A DNA stretch of 64,000 bases from Methylopila sp. Yamaguchi (GCF_002897035.1 NZ_BAUX01000007.1:62001-126000); one strand, 5' to 3'; positions 35,471 through 45,500 are shown, numbered from the stretch's first letter. Program-made: numbers and translations. The notes: generated by a model not told the origin, from the letters alone.

Positions 35471-36555
35471 TGGACGGGCCCTATACGTCAGAAAGGCGAG
35501 CCCCCCTCACCCGGCCCTGCGGGCCGACCTCTCCCCGCAGGGCAGAGGCGAAGGCAAGGCTTCGCCAAGATCTCAGTGGGCGCTCTGGGGCTGCCGCTGC
35601 GCACCTCTCCCCCGCGGGGAGAGGTCGGAGGGCGTTAGCCCTCCGGGTGACGGAATTTGCGGGGTCCGCCGCTCTCGCCTCCCTCCTCATGACCGGCGCC
35701 GCGGCGGCCCAGGTGCGGGGCGCCGAAACCTTCGGGCCGCGGCCGTTCGGCGTGCTGCTCGGCGACGTGTTCACGCTCAAGACCTACGTCGACGTCGACG
35801 CGGGATTCCAGCTCGACCCGTCGTCGCTGCCGAAGGTCGGCCCGGTCTCCTACTCGCTCGACCTGCGCAGGATCGACGTCACGGACGGGGCCGCGCCCAA
35901 CGGCGGCGTCCGCTACCAGATCACGGCCGAGTACCAGACCTTCTACTCCGCGCTGGAGACGAAGGAGGAGACGGTGCCGCCCTTCACGCTCGCCTTCGCC
36001 GACGGCGGGGGCAAGCGCGCGGAGGTCCAGGCCGGGCGCTGGAGCTACCTCACGTCGCCGCTCCGTCCGATCGCCAGCGTTTCGGGCGAACAGCAGTATG
36101 GGCTCCGGCCCGACGCGGAGCCGCATGCCATCAGCTTGCGCCGCGCCCAGATCCTCACAGGGCTCGCCGGCGGCGCGACGCTGTTTGCGCTGGCGCTGCT
36201 CGCCTGGAGCCGGGCGTGGCCGCCCTTCCACCGCAGGCCGGCGCGCCCCTTCGCGACCGCCGCCCGCGCGGTGCGCAAGGCCGCCGGCGCGGGCGAAGCC
36301 GGCTGGCGCGCCGCGGCGCTCGCGCTCCACCGCGCCTTCGACGCAGCCGCCGGCAAGCGGCTGTTCGGCGACGACGTGGCGGCCTTTCTCAAGACGCGGC
36401 CGGCCTTCGCGCGCCACGAGGCGGCGATCGCCGCCTTCTTCGACGCCTCGCGCCGCGCCTTCTTCGGCGAGGGGGCGAACGCCGCCGCGGCGCTGCCGCC
36501 GGAGCAGCTGACCCGGCTCGCCCGCGACCTCGCCCAAGCCGAGCGCGCCACATGA
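35467..36555 (+). CDS. mxaA: MxaA, methanol dehydrogenase calcium-insertion factor, with repeat-derived leader
   Basis: The conserved part (from about residue 78, GAETFGPRPFGV) has a periplasmic domain, a membrane helix near residues 222-243 and a cytoplasmic tail. MxaA is among the proteins needed for calcium insertion. The 5' part is odd: bases 35501-35653 are a dispersed palindromic repeat read in frame without a stop. Translation may begin at GTG 35467 or ATG 35470 (overlapping mxaS) and run through the repeat, or at GTG 35647 in the last bases of the repeat. In either case the segment before the hydrophobic FAGSAALASLLMTGAAAA signal core, including RGRR, is repeat-encoded. The end overlaps mxaC (ATGA). 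Confidence 0.85.
   Translation: MMDGPYTSERRAPLTRPCGPTSPRRAEAKARLRQDLSGRSGAAAAHLSPAGRGRRALALRVTEFAGSAALASLLMTGAAAAQVRGAETFGPRPFGVLLGDVFTLKTYVDVDAGFQLDPSSLPKVGPVSYSLDLRRIDVTDGAAPNGGVRYQITAEYQTFYSALETKEETVPPFTLAFADGGGKRAEVQAGRWSYLTSPLRPIASVSGEQQYGLRPDAEPHAISLRRAQILTGLAGGATLFALALLAWSRAWPPFHRRPARPFATAARAVRKAAGAGEAGWRAAALALHRAFDAAAGKRLFGDDVAAFLKTRPAFARHEAAIAAFFDASRRAFFGEGANAAAALPPEQLTRLARDLAQAERAT
35501..35653. repeat. Dispersed palindromic repeat inside the 5' end of mxaA
   Basis: CCCCCCTCACCCGGCCC at the left and GAGGTCGGAGGGC...CCTCCGGGTGACGG at the right are roughly inverse; the right arm matches the left arm of the repeat at 18062 in reverse orientation. Its 153-base length is a multiple of three, so mxaA stays in frame. 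Confidence 0.82.
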
Positions 36556-37718
36556 CGGGGCTGGGCTTCGACCACCCCTGGGCCCTTCTGCTGCTGCCGC
36601 TCGCGCTGCTGCCGTTCCTGGTTTCGCCGCTGCGGCTGTCGGGCGTGCCGTCCTCCGAGGTCGCGCCGGAGGACACGCTGTCGCGCGTGGTCGGCGCCGG
36701 GCTCGTCGCCTTCGGGGCGCTGGCGATCACGCTGCTCGTCCTCGGCCTGTCGGGCCTCCACCGCCGGGACCATGTGGTGGAGCGCACCGGCGTCGGCGCC
36801 AACATCGTGCTTCTGATCGACCGCTCGTCGAGCATGGACTCGACCTTCGCCAACCGACGCCCAGACGGGGCCGAGGAGTCAAAGTCGGTTGCCGCGCGCC
36901 GCCTGCTGACCGACTTCGCCGCCCGCCGCCCCGCCGACCGGGTCGCCGTCGCCGCCTTCTCGACGGCGCCGATGCTGGTGATCCCGATGACCGACAAGCA
37001 CGACGCCGTGCGCGCCGCGATCGGCGCCATCGACCGGCCCGGCCTCGCCCACACCGACGTCGGCCGCGGCCTCTCGCTCGCCTTCTCGATGTTCGACGAG
37101 ACCTCGACCGAGACCTCCCGCGCCATCGTGCTCGTGTCCGACGGCGCGGCGGTGATCGACCGCCGCGTGCAGGACGCGCTGCGCGCCGCCGCCGCCCGCG
37201 ATCCGATGCGGCTCTACTGGCTGTTCCTGCGCACCGCGGGCGCGCGCGGCATCACCGACCGCCCGCCCCCCGGCGACCCGGACAGCCCGCAGACCTATCC
37301 CGAGCGCCACCTCGACATCTTCTTCAAGACGCTCGGCCTGCCCTACCGCTCGTTCGAGGCGCGCAGCGCCGCCGAGGTGTCCGACGCCATCCGCGAGATC
37401 GACCAGCTCGAGCAGCGGCCCACGCTCTATTCCGAGACCATCCCGCGGCGGGATCTGGACTGGCTGTGCTACTGGGCCGCCGCCGGCGCGCTGCTGCTGC
37501 TGCTCGGCGCCAAGCTCAGCGAGCGCCGACTGGAGGACTGGGAGGGGGAGGCCATTCGGACCGCCACGTCGCCTCTGCGTCATGCCCGCGCCTTCTCGCG
37601 GGCATCCACGACTTCGGCGTCGAGCTCGAAGGAAAAAGTCGTGGATGCCCGCGCGGGCGGGCATGACGGCGCGCGTGTCCCGAATGGAGCGACGTCGGTT
37701 CGGAGGGCGGCGTCGTGA
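36552..37718 (+). CDS. mxaC: MxaC, membrane-anchored VWA protein with a repeat-encoded C-terminal tail
   Basis: 388 residues: N-terminal helices (about 10-27 and 50-70), VWA domain with MIDAS DRSSSMD near residue 92, and a C-terminal helix (WAAAGALLLLLGAKL, about 312-326). It works with MxaA, K and L in calcium insertion. The last 50 or so residues derive from a palindromic repeat (37579-37668) and read as low-complexity Arg/Ser/Ala sequence unlike the rest; they probably have no conserved role. ATGA overlap upstream, GTGA overlap with mxaK downstream. Confidence 0.88.
   Translation: MTGLGFDHPWALLLLPLALLPFLVSPLRLSGVPSSEVAPEDTLSRVVGAGLVAFGALAITLLVLGLSGLHRRDHVVERTGVGANIVLLIDRSSSMDSTFANRRPDGAEESKSVAARRLLTDFAARRPADRVAVAAFSTAPMLVIPMTDKHDAVRAAIGAIDRPGLAHTDVGRGLSLAFSMFDETSTETSRAIVLVSDGAAVIDRRVQDALRAAAARDPMRLYWLFLRTAGARGITDRPPPGDPDSPQTYPERHLDIFFKTLGLPYRSFEARSAAEVSDAIREIDQLEQRPTLYSETIPRRDLDWLCYWAAAGALLLLLGAKLSERRLEDWEGEAIRTATSPLRHARAFSRASTTSASSSKEKVVDARAGGHDGARVPNGATSVRRAAS
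37579..37668. repeat. Palindromic repeat inside the 3' end of mxaC
   Basis: GTCATGCCCGCG...GGGCATCCACGACTT at 37580-37615 is answered in reverse complement at 37636-37667 (AAGTCGTGGATGCCC...GGGCATGAC), with a 20-base loop. It resembles the GTCATGCCCG..GGCATCCACG extragenic palindromes of Hyphomicrobiales, but here it is coding. Confidence 0.82.
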
Positions 37719-38275
37719 CGCTCGGAACGCTCAAGAGCGCGCTCCCCCCTGCCCTTCTGCTCGCGGCGCTGGTCGCGCTCGGGGTCGCTGGCTGGCGGCT
37801 CCATGAACTCCGGCAGGAGCGGGCGGTCATCCAGGCGCTGGCTGAGAACCACGACGTCCAGCCGGCGGACGACGCCAGCGGCGCCGTGCTTTTCGCGCGC
37901 GCCCATTACCTGCTGATCCGCAACCGGATCGACGAGGCGCAGGGGTTTTCCGGCCGCATCGCCGAGCGCGGCGGGCCGGAGCTTGCGGCGCGGTTCCACT
38001 ACGACGTCGGCAACGCCCGCGTGCGCCGGGCGCTCGCCGCCATGGACGCCAGCAAGATCGACCAGGCGATCCCGGAGGTGCGGCTCGCCAAGGACGCCTA
38101 CCGCGAAGCCCTGCACGCCGACGCCGAGCTGTGGGACGCCCGTTACAACCTCGACGTCGCGATGCGGCTTGTGCGCGACTTCCCCGAGCTCGAGAGCGGC
38201 GAGGAGGAAGAGGTGAAGGCCCAGCCGAAGAAGCTCTGGACCGACCTGCCGGGCCTGCCGCGGGGGCTGCCATGA
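37715..38275 (+). CDS. mxaK: MxaK, membrane protein of methanol dehydrogenase maturation
   Basis: 186 residues with one N-terminal membrane helix (LPPALLLAALVALGVAGWRL) and a TPR-like helical periplasmic part (AVLFARAHYLLIRNRIDEAQ, ELWDARYNLDVAMRLVRDFP). Found only in mxa clusters, where it is required for calcium insertion. GTG 37715 overlaps the mxaC stop; its end overlaps mxaL. Confidence 0.85.
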   Translation: MTLGTLKSALPPALLLAALVALGVAGWRLHELRQERAVIQALAENHDVQPADDASGAVLFARAHYLLIRNRIDEAQGFSGRIAERGGPELAARFHYDVGNARVRRALAAMDASKIDQAIPEVRLAKDAYREALHADAELWDARYNLDVAMRLVRDFPELESGEEEEVKAQPKKLWTDLPGLPRGLP

Positions 38276-39264
38276 CGCGGCGGAGCCGGCGGCCGGACTG
38301 GCGCACGCTCGCGCTCGGCGCCGCGCTCGCGCTCGGCGTCGTCGCGGCGCTGCAGCCGGAGGCGGAGGCCGAGCGCCCGACCTACGACGTGGTCGCCTTC
38401 GTCGACATCACCGGCAGCATGAACGCGCGCGACTACCGCGACGCCAGCGGCCGGCCGCAGAGCCGGCTGGAGGCGGTGAAGACGCGGCTCTCGACCGCGG
38501 TCGGGCGGCTGCCCTGCGGCTCCAGGATGGGGCTCGGCGTGTTCACCGAGCGGCGGGTGTTCCTGCTGTTCGAGCCCATGGACGTGTGCCGGAACTACGG
38601 CGCCATCGCCGGCGCGATCGCAGGGCTCGATTGGCGCATGGGGTGGGAGGGCGACAGCCGGGTGGCCTCCGCCGTGTTCGCGGCGCTCGACATGCTGGCG
38701 CCGATGAACGCCGACATCGTGTTCCTGACCGACGGCCAGGAGGCGCCGCCCATGCGCGCCGACATGCCGCTCGAATACGCGGGCGAGAAGGACAAGGTGA
38801 AGGGGCTACTCGTCGGCGTCGGCGGGACCGAACTCGTGCCCATCCCGAAGCACGACGATTTCGGCCGCGAGACCGGGTTCTACGCCATGGAGGACGTGCC
38901 GCAGGCCTCGCGCCTCGGGCCGCCGCCCACCGGCGCCGAAAACCTTCCCGGCTACAACGCCCGCAACGCCCCCTTCGGCGAGATGCCGGCCGGCGAAGAG
39001 CACCTCACCTCCGTGCGGGAGGTCTACCTCCGCGATCTCGGCCGAATGACCGGGCTCGGCTACGCCCGGCTCGACCAGCCCGACGCGCTGGCCCAGGCGA
39101 TCGCCGCCAACGCCCGGCCGCGGCCGGTCGCGGTCGCCGTCGATCTCTCGCCCCTTCCCGCCGCGGCGGCGCTTCTCGCGCTCGTCGCGCTCTACGGCGT
39201 TCCGCCGCTCGCCCGGTTCGGGCGACGGCGCGCGCCGCCTCATGCCTCCAGGAGTTTCAACTGA
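38272..39264 (+). CDS. mxaL: MxaL, VWA-domain protein of methanol dehydrogenase maturation
   Basis: 330 residues: Arg-rich start and signal-anchor (TLALGAALALGVVAAL), VWA domain with MIDAS DITGSMN near residue 47 and IVFLTDGQEAP, and a C-terminal membrane helix (LPAAAALLALVALYGV). Partner of MxaC and MxaK. Cys near residues 83 and 105 could form a disulfide. Its stop shares one base with the mxaD start (TGATG). Confidence 0.9.
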   Translation: MTRRSRRPDWRTLALGAALALGVVAALQPEAEAERPTYDVVAFVDITGSMNARDYRDASGRPQSRLEAVKTRLSTAVGRLPCGSRMGLGVFTERRVFLLFEPMDVCRNYGAIAGAIAGLDWRMGWEGDSRVASAVFAALDMLAPMNADIVFLTDGQEAPPMRADMPLEYAGEKDKVKGLLVGVGGTELVPIPKHDDFGRETGFYAMEDVPQASRLGPPPTGAENLPGYNARNAPFGEMPAGEEHLTSVREVYLRDLGRMTGLGYARLDQPDALAQAIAANARPRPVAVAVDLSPLPAAAALLALVALYGVPPLARFGRRRAPPHASRSFN

Positions 39265-39797
39265 TGCTGTCACGCAGGACCGCCGTCGCCGCACTCGCCT
39301 TGATTCTGGCGGCGCCCGCCTATGCGCATGGCCCGACGCCCCAGAAGGTCGATCAGAGCGTCACGGTGAAGGCCGATCCCGCCAAGGTCTGGGCGCTCGT
39401 GAAGGACTTCGGCGCGATCCAGTCCTGGCACCCAGGCGTCGAGAAGAGCTCGGCCACGGGCGCCGCCGCCGGCGCCGAGCGCACGCTCGCGCTCAAGGGC
39501 AAGCCCGGCGAGATCGTGGAAGGGCTCGACGAGGTCGACGAGGCCAAGAAGAGCATCTCCTACCGCCTGTCCGGCGAGGCCGGCGAGACCCTGCCGGTGA
39601 GCTCCTACTCCGCCGCGATGATCGTGACGGCGAAGGACGGCGGCGCCGAGGTGAAGTGGGAGGGCCGCTTCTACCGCGCCGACACCTCGAACGAGCCACC
39701 GGAGGGCAAGGACGACCAAGCCGCGGTCGACGCCATGACCGCCTTCTTCAAGACCGGCCTTGAGGGGCTGAAGGCTAAGGTCGAGGCGGGCGGATGA
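39264..39797 (+). CDS. mxaD: MxaD, periplasmic SRPBCC-fold protein
   Basis: 177 residues with a signal peptide to AYAHG (about residue 22) and a START/SRPBCC domain beginning VKADPAKVWALVKDFGAIQSWHPGV. MxaD is reported to aid electron transfer between methanol dehydrogenase and cytochrome cL. AGGAG precedes the ATG; ATGA overlap with the next gene. Confidence 0.93.
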   Translation: MLSRRTAVAALALILAAPAYAHGPTPQKVDQSVTVKADPAKVWALVKDFGAIQSWHPGVEKSSATGAAAGAERTLALKGKPGEIVEGLDEVDEAKKSISYRLSGEAGETLPVSSYSAAMIVTAKDGGAEVKWEGRFYRADTSNEPPEGKDDQAAVDAMTAFFKTGLEGLKAKVEAGG

Positions 39798-40759
39798 TCG
39801 CTCCGCGCGCCCTGCTCCGCGCCGCCGCCGTCGCGCTCGCTCTCTCGGGCGGGGCCGCGGGAGCCGCCGCGGCGGACGTCCCCGTGCTCGCGGTCGTCTC
39901 TCAGACGGCCGCGACGGTGACCTTCCTGCCGATGGCGCCGGGCGGCGAGAAGGGCGAGGAGGTCAAGATCGGCGAGGCCCCCGCCGCGATCGGCGTCGGG
40001 CCGGACGGCCGCTCGCTCTACGTCACGCATCCCGATCTCGGCCGGGTCACCCTGCTGGACGCCGTCACCCGGCGGATCACCTCGATCTTCCAGGTGAAGG
40101 GCCAGCCCTTCGGCGTCGCCGCCACCGACGAGCACCTCTACGTCTCGGACTGGAGCCGCAACAGGGTCCACCGGCTCGACGTCGCCACCGGCGCCTTGAC
40201 CGGCGAGGTCGAGGTCGGCAAGTCGCCGGCGGCGCTCGTGATGACCAAGTCGGGTGCCCGCGCCTATGTGGCGAACCGCGAGAGCGACAGCGTGAGCATC
40301 GTCGATCTCAAGACCATGACCGCGACCGGCGAGATCAAGGTCGGCCGAGCGCCCTTCGCGCTGGCGCTGGCGCCGGACGAGCGCCGGCTCTACGTGGCGA
40401 ACGTCCAGAGCGGCGATCTCTCGGTGATCGACCTCGAAAGCGGACAGGAGCTGAAGCGCGTCCCGGTCGGCCGCATGCCCTACGGCGTCGCGCCGACGCC
40501 GGACGGGACGCAGGTGGCCGTGACGAACCAGCAGGACGGCGCCGTAGCGCTGGTCGACGTCAAGACCTTCGAGGTGAGGGCCAAGGTCAAAGTCGGCCAG
40601 TACCCGGAAGGAATCTGGCTCGCGCCGGACGCGAAGACCGCGGCGGTCGCGAACTGGTTCGACGACTCGGTCTCCCTGATCAATCTTGCGACCGCCAAGG
40701 AGCTCGGCCGGGTGACCGTGCCCGCCGGCCCGCGCTACCTTGCGGCGCTCGCACCATGA
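39794..40759 (+). CDS. Exported YVTN-repeat beta-propeller protein in the mxaE position
   Basis: 321 residues with a signal peptide (about 27) and roughly seven YVTN/NHL blades: SLYVTHPDLGRVTLLD, HLYVSDWSRNRVHRLD, RAYVANRESDSVSIVD, RLYVANVQSGDLSVID and others. Periplasmic; no haem or PQQ motif. By order it occupies the place of mxaE in Methylorubrum extorquens, but I cannot confirm homology, so no symbol is given. Translationally coupled to both neighbours, so it should serve methanol oxidation. Confidence 0.85.
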   Translation: MIAPRALLRAAAVALALSGGAAGAAAADVPVLAVVSQTAATVTFLPMAPGGEKGEEVKIGEAPAAIGVGPDGRSLYVTHPDLGRVTLLDAVTRRITSIFQVKGQPFGVAATDEHLYVSDWSRNRVHRLDVATGALTGEVEVGKSPAALVMTKSGARAYVANRESDSVSIVDLKTMTATGEIKVGRAPFALALAPDERRLYVANVQSGDLSVIDLESGQELKRVPVGRMPYGVAPTPDGTQVAVTNQQDGAVALVDVKTFEVRAKVKVGQYPEGIWLAPDAKTAAVANWFDDSVSLINLATAKELGRVTVPAGPRYLAALAP

Positions 40760-41772
40760 GGCGCGCCGCTTCGCGCCTCGCGAAGCGGCTCTGCGCGGCG
40801 CTCGCCGCGTCGCTTTTCGGACTGGCCGCCGCTGCGGCGGCCCCGCTCGCCTGCCAGGGGACCGATCTCGTCGGAAAGATCCGCGACGAGGACCCCGCGG
40901 CTTTCGCGCGCTTCGAGGCGGCGGGGCGCAAGACGCGCGACGCCGAGGGCCTGCTGTGGCGGGTGGAAAAGGAGGGCGCCGCGCCGTCCCACCTGTTCGG
41001 CACCATCCATCTTTCCGACGAACGCCTGAAGCCCCTGGCCGCGCCGGTCACGGCCGCGCTCGCGTCGGCGAGCCTCGTGTTGATCGAGCCCCGCGAGATC
41101 GCCGACCCGCAGGCCGCCGCCATGGCCCGCGAGGTCGCCGGGCGGAGGGCGGTGCGCCCCGGCGGCGACGCGCTGTTCCGAGTGCCGGCAGGCGACCGCC
41201 TCGCCGTGATCAACCTGCTCGCCGCCCGCGGCGTCCCGGAAAACACCGCGCAGAAGCTGGAGCCGTGGTTCCTCGCCATGCTCGCCGCCGCCCCGAGCTG
41301 CGAGATCGCCCGCATCGACGAAGGGATGCTGAACGTCGATCAGTTGGTGGTCGAGGCCGCGCGGGCGAAGGGCATTGGGGTCGAGGGGCTTGAGGACGTC
41401 GATGAGCAGATGGCGACGCTCGCCGCCGTGCCGGAGGCGCTCGCGGTGAGGGTGCTGGTGGACGCCGCGCGGCTCGGCCCCGGCTTCGCCGACTGGATCG
41501 AGACCATGGTCAATCTCTACCGCGACCGCCGCATGGGCTTTCTCGCCGCGGCCGTGCGCGACGCCGACCTCGGCGGCCCGCGCATGCGCACCCAGTACGA
41601 CTACCTTGAGGCGCTGCTCGGCGAGCGCAACGCCCGCATGCACGAGCGCTCCCGCTCCGCCTTCGCCGCCGGCGGCGCCTTCATGGCGGTCGGCGCGCTG
41701 CACCTCGCGGGCGACGACGGCCTCGTCGAGCGTCTCCGCCGCGACGGCTACCGGGTCACGCGGGCCTGGTGA
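40756..41772 (+). CDS. TraB/GumN-family protein in the mxaH position
   Basis: 338 residues with an N-terminal signal. TraB family hallmarks: HLFGTIHLSD near residue 80 (GTxH) and VGALHLAGDDGLVERLRRDGYRVTR at the C-terminus; EPW and Cys-containing segments between. Related to Tiki-type metalloproteases, so proteolysis or metal binding is possible. It is last in the coupled mxa series (ATGA overlap with the propeller gene). A paralogue lies at 50835-51971, which suggests the family was recruited into this operon. Position equals mxaH; function not established. Confidence 0.85.
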   Translation: MRRAASRLAKRLCAALAASLFGLAAAAAAPLACQGTDLVGKIRDEDPAAFARFEAAGRKTRDAEGLLWRVEKEGAAPSHLFGTIHLSDERLKPLAAPVTAALASASLVLIEPREIADPQAAAMAREVAGRRAVRPGGDALFRVPAGDRLAVINLLAARGVPENTAQKLEPWFLAMLAAAPSCEIARIDEGMLNVDQLVVEAARAKGIGVEGLEDVDEQMATLAAVPEALAVRVLVDAARLGPGFADWIETMVNLYRDRRMGFLAAAVRDADLGGPRMRTQYDYLEALLGERNARMHERSRSAFAAGGAFMAVGALHLAGDDGLVERLRRDGYRVTRAW

Positions 41773-41810
41773 GGGGCGGTTGGAGCCGTCGTGCGCGAAA
41801 CGAGACGCAG

Positions 41811-41896
41811 CTTTCGAGGCCGCTCCCCAGCATGAAGAGGTTTGAGACAGGAAGGCCAACGGCCAAGATCCCCCCATGCTGAGGAGGCTCGAAGGG
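41811..41896. repeat. Inverted pair of short palindromic intergenic repeats
   Basis: CTTTCGAGGCCGCTCCCCAGCATG (in two parts, 41811-41834) is answered in opposite orientation by CATGCTGAGGAGGCTCGAAG (41875-41894), about 40 bases apart. This resembles BIME structures and lies between the convergent mxa cluster and the tetR gene, where it may act as a bidirectional transcription barrier. Confidence 0.65.
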
Positions 41897-41928
41897 CCGT
41901 CTCGAAGCACGCACCACCTCGTCGCTGC

Positions 41929-42504
41929 TCACATCCGCGCGCCCACCGCCGCCAACACCGCTCGCGTCACCTCCTCGGCGTAGGCGGAGGGCGGCTGGGG
42001 CAGCCGTCTGTAGAGCCGGAAGATCGCAGGCTGCACCACGAGGCCGAGCGCTAGCGCGCTGACCAGCGCCACCTCGCCCTGCGCGACCTCGCCCCGCGCC
42101 ATGGCGTCGGCGAGCGTGCGGGCGAGCGCGGCCACCACGTTCTCGGGCGCGTCCGCGGCCATGCCGCCGAGGTGGTCGTGCTGGGTCACGAGCACATAGG
42201 CGAAGGCGTCGGGGTCGGCGTCGAAGGCCGCGTAGAAGAAGCGCACCAGCGCGGCGGCCGTCTCGGGAAACGGCCGGGCCTGCGCCCGGATCTCCTCGAC
42301 GCCCGCCGCGAAACCGCCGTAGCGCGACAGGAACAGCGCGCGGGCCAATTCCTCCTTGGAGGCGAAGTGGCGGTAGAGCGCGCCCTCGGTCACGCCCACG
42401 GCCTTCGCGATGTCGCGGGTGGAGGTCCCGTCGACCCCCTTCTCCGCGAACAGCGCGAGCGCCGCCGCCTCGATCCGGGCGCGGGTGTCGGCCGCGCGGT
42501 TCAT
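41929..42504 (-). CDS. TetR-family regulator coupled to the acyltransferase gene
   Basis: 191 residues. N-terminal helix-turn-helix STRDIAKAVGVTEGALYRHFASKEELARALF; variable C-terminal ligand domain. It follows aas on the same transcript with a 4-base ATGA overlap, so it is likely its autoregulated repressor, sensing acyl chains. A good inverted repeat upstream of aas (45908-45925) is the probable operator. Confidence 0.9.
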   Translation of the reverse strand: MNRAADTRARIEAAALALFAEKGVDGTSTRDIAKAVGVTEGALYRHFASKEELARALFLSRYGGFAAGVEEIRAQARPFPETAAALVRFFYAAFDADPDAFAYVLVTQHDHLGGMAADAPENVVAALARTLADAMARGEVAQGEVALVSALALGLVVQPAIFRLYRRLPQPPSAYAEEVTRAVLAAVGARM

Positions 42505-45500
42505 GCCGCGTCCTCCGCAGGCTCCGCGGCCAGCGCCTTCACCGCCACGTAGTCGGTCTTGCCGGAGCCGAGCAGCGGCAGCTTGCCGAGCGCGCGGATC
42601 TCGGCCGGCGCCGCCAAGTCCGGCAGGCCGGCCTCGCGGACCGCCGCCTGCAAGGCGCGGCGGTCGGCGCCCCCTTGCGTCGTGAACAGCACCACGCGCT
42701 CGCCCTTCCGCGCGTCCGGCGCGGTGACGGCGGCGTGGGTGGCTTCAGGCCAGAGCGCGCGCGCGACGTCCTCCACGGCGCCGAGCGAGACCATCTCGCC
42801 TGCGATCTTGGCGAAGCGCTTGGCGCGGCCCTTGATCGCCACGAAGCCGTCGGCGTCGATCGCGACGATGTCGCCGGTGTCGTGCCAGCCGCCCGCTGGC
42901 GGCTCCAGCACGCCGGGGTTTTCGGCGCGGAGATACCCGGCCATCACGTTCGGCCCACGCACGTGCAGCCGCCCGCCTTCGGTCACGCCTTGGACCGTCT
43001 CCAACCGGTGCTCGATACCCGGCAGCAGCCGGCCCACCGTCCCGGCGCGGTTGAACATCGGCGTGTTGACCGCGACCACCGGAGAGCACTCGGTGACGCC
43101 GTAGCCCTCGAGGATGCGCAGCCCGAACTTCTCGCCCCAGACCTTGCGGGTCTCCGGCTTCACGGCTTCCGCGCCCGCCACCACGAAGCGCAGCGAGCGG
43201 AAGTCGTAGGGGTGGGCGGTGCGGGCGTAGCCGGCGAGGAAGGTGTCGGTGCCGAACAGCACGGTCGCGTTCGACGCGTAGACCATCTCCGGTACGATCC
43301 GGTAGTGCAGCGGCGAGGGGTAAAGGTAGGTGCGGACGCCCGAGACTAGCGGCAGAAGCAGGCCGCCCGTGAGCCCGAAGGCGTGGAACACCGGCAGCAC
43401 GTTGAACACGGTGTCGGCCGGGCCAAAGTCGATGCTGGCCGCGACCTGCGCCACGTTCGAGAGCAGGTTGCGGTGGGTCAGCACGACGCCCTTCGGCGTC
43501 CCCTCGGAGCCCGAGGTGAACAGCACCGCGGCCGGCGCGCCGGGGTCGCCCGCAGGCGCCTTGCCGCTCGCGAGCAGGCCCTTCAGCCGGTCGAGCGCGC
43601 CGATGGTCGATCGGACGTCCTCGAGATAGACGAGCCGCGCGACCTCGCCCAGCGCCGCCTCCTCCTTCTGCAGCCGTCCCTTCTCGATGAAGGCGCGCGA
43701 CGTCAGCACGAGCTTCACCTGCGCCGCCGCGCAGGCGGAGACCAGGTTCTTGGGGCCGGCCGAATAGTTCAGCATGGCCGGCACCCGGCCGGAGCGCGAC
43801 AGGGCGAGCAGCGTGACGGCGACGCCCGCCGCGTTCGGCAGCAGCACGCCGACGGCCTCGCTCGACGTCGTCTGCGCGTCGAGCTTCGCCCCAAGCGCCG
43901 CGGCGCCGGCGAGCAGCTTGCGGTAGCTGAGCTTCGTTCCGAGCGCGTCCTCGACCGCGAGACGACCGAAGCCCTCCGCGCGGGCGGCGGCGACAACGGC
44001 GTCCGTCAGCGTGCGGTCCGTCGGCGTGGTGTCGAGGGCGGTCTTGGCCATCACGTCGGTCAGCGCGGCTCCGGCGGCGCGGCGGCGTTTGCGGCCGACG
44101 AGGTTCTTGTCCACCTCCAGCATGACGGGCGGAAGAATGGTCACGACCACCTTGGGGAACAGCCGCCTCCGGATCTGCCGCGAGGTGAGATAGGAGGCCG
44201 GCGAGCGGTCGAGGCCTTCGATCCGCACCGGGATCACCGGCGCCTCGGCCTTGTCGGCGATCAGCGCCGAGCCGTCGTAGATCTTCATCAGCGAGCCGGT
44301 GACGGTGATGCGCCCCTCTGGGAAGATCACCAGCCGGTTGCCCTCCTTCACGAGGTTGATCAGCGCGCGGGTCGCGAGCGGCTTGGTCGGGTCCATCGGG
44401 AAGGCGCGCACCATCTTGAGCAGCGGCCGCACCCACCAGCGAGTGGCGATGCCGCTGTCGATCGCGAAGACCGGATCGTCGGTCAGGAGCGACATCACCA
44501 TGGGCGCGTCGAGCAGGCTGGTGTGGTTCACCGCGATGACCGCCTTGGGGCCGGCCTTCTCGAGGTTCTCCATGCCCCGGACCTCCACGCGGAACAGCAG
44601 TCCGAACAGCAGATGCACCGCGTCGCGCAGCAGCGAGCCGGGCAGCGTGCGCCCGAGCAACACGGCGGCGGCGAGGTTGGCGACGCCAAGCACGGCGAGG
44701 ATCGCCGGGGTGGTCAGTCCCGCGGCCTGAAGGCCGAGCACTGCCAGCGAGGCCGCCACGATGAAGGCGGAGTTCAGCACGTTGTTGGCGGCGACCACGC
44801 GGGCGCGGCGCTCTTCGCCCGCCTCCGCCTGCAGAAAGGCGAAGGCCGGCACCACGAACAGGCCGCCGGCGGCTGCGAACAGCACGAGGTCGGCCATGAT
44901 CCGCCAGTTCGCCGGCGTCTCGAGGAAGGCGAACCAGCCGAGCCGGGGGTCCGCCGCGCTCGCGCCGAAGGTCGCGAGCGACAGGTCGAGCGCGGCGAGA
45001 CCGATCAGCACGCCCGCGACCGGCGTCAGCGCGAGCAGGATGCGCCGGCCGCTGAGGCGCGCCGCGACCAGAGAGCCCGCGGCGATGCCGACCGTGAACA
45101 GCACGAGGAAAAGCGTGACGACGCTCTCCTGGCCGCCCACCACGTCCTTCACCAGCGGCGGGATCAGCGCGAGCGTGACCGCGCCCACCGCCCAGAACCA
45201 GCTGACCGCGACCGAGGCGATCCACGCCCGCGGCTGGCGCTTCAACTCGCCCAGCAGCCGGAACGTGCTCTTGAAGACGTTGCGCTCGATCGCGAGATCC
45301 GGCGCGCGCTCGCCTGTCGGCGGGATCAGCGTCGCGCAGGCGTAGGCCGCGGCGGAGACCAGGAGCGTCGTCGCGGCGATCGCCCAGGGGCTCGCCTCGG
45401 CGATCATGACGCCGCCGCCCACCGTGCCGGCGAGGATCGCGAGGAAGGTCGCGGTCTCGATCAGCGCGTTGCCCGAGACCAACTCCTCGCGCGTCAGGTG

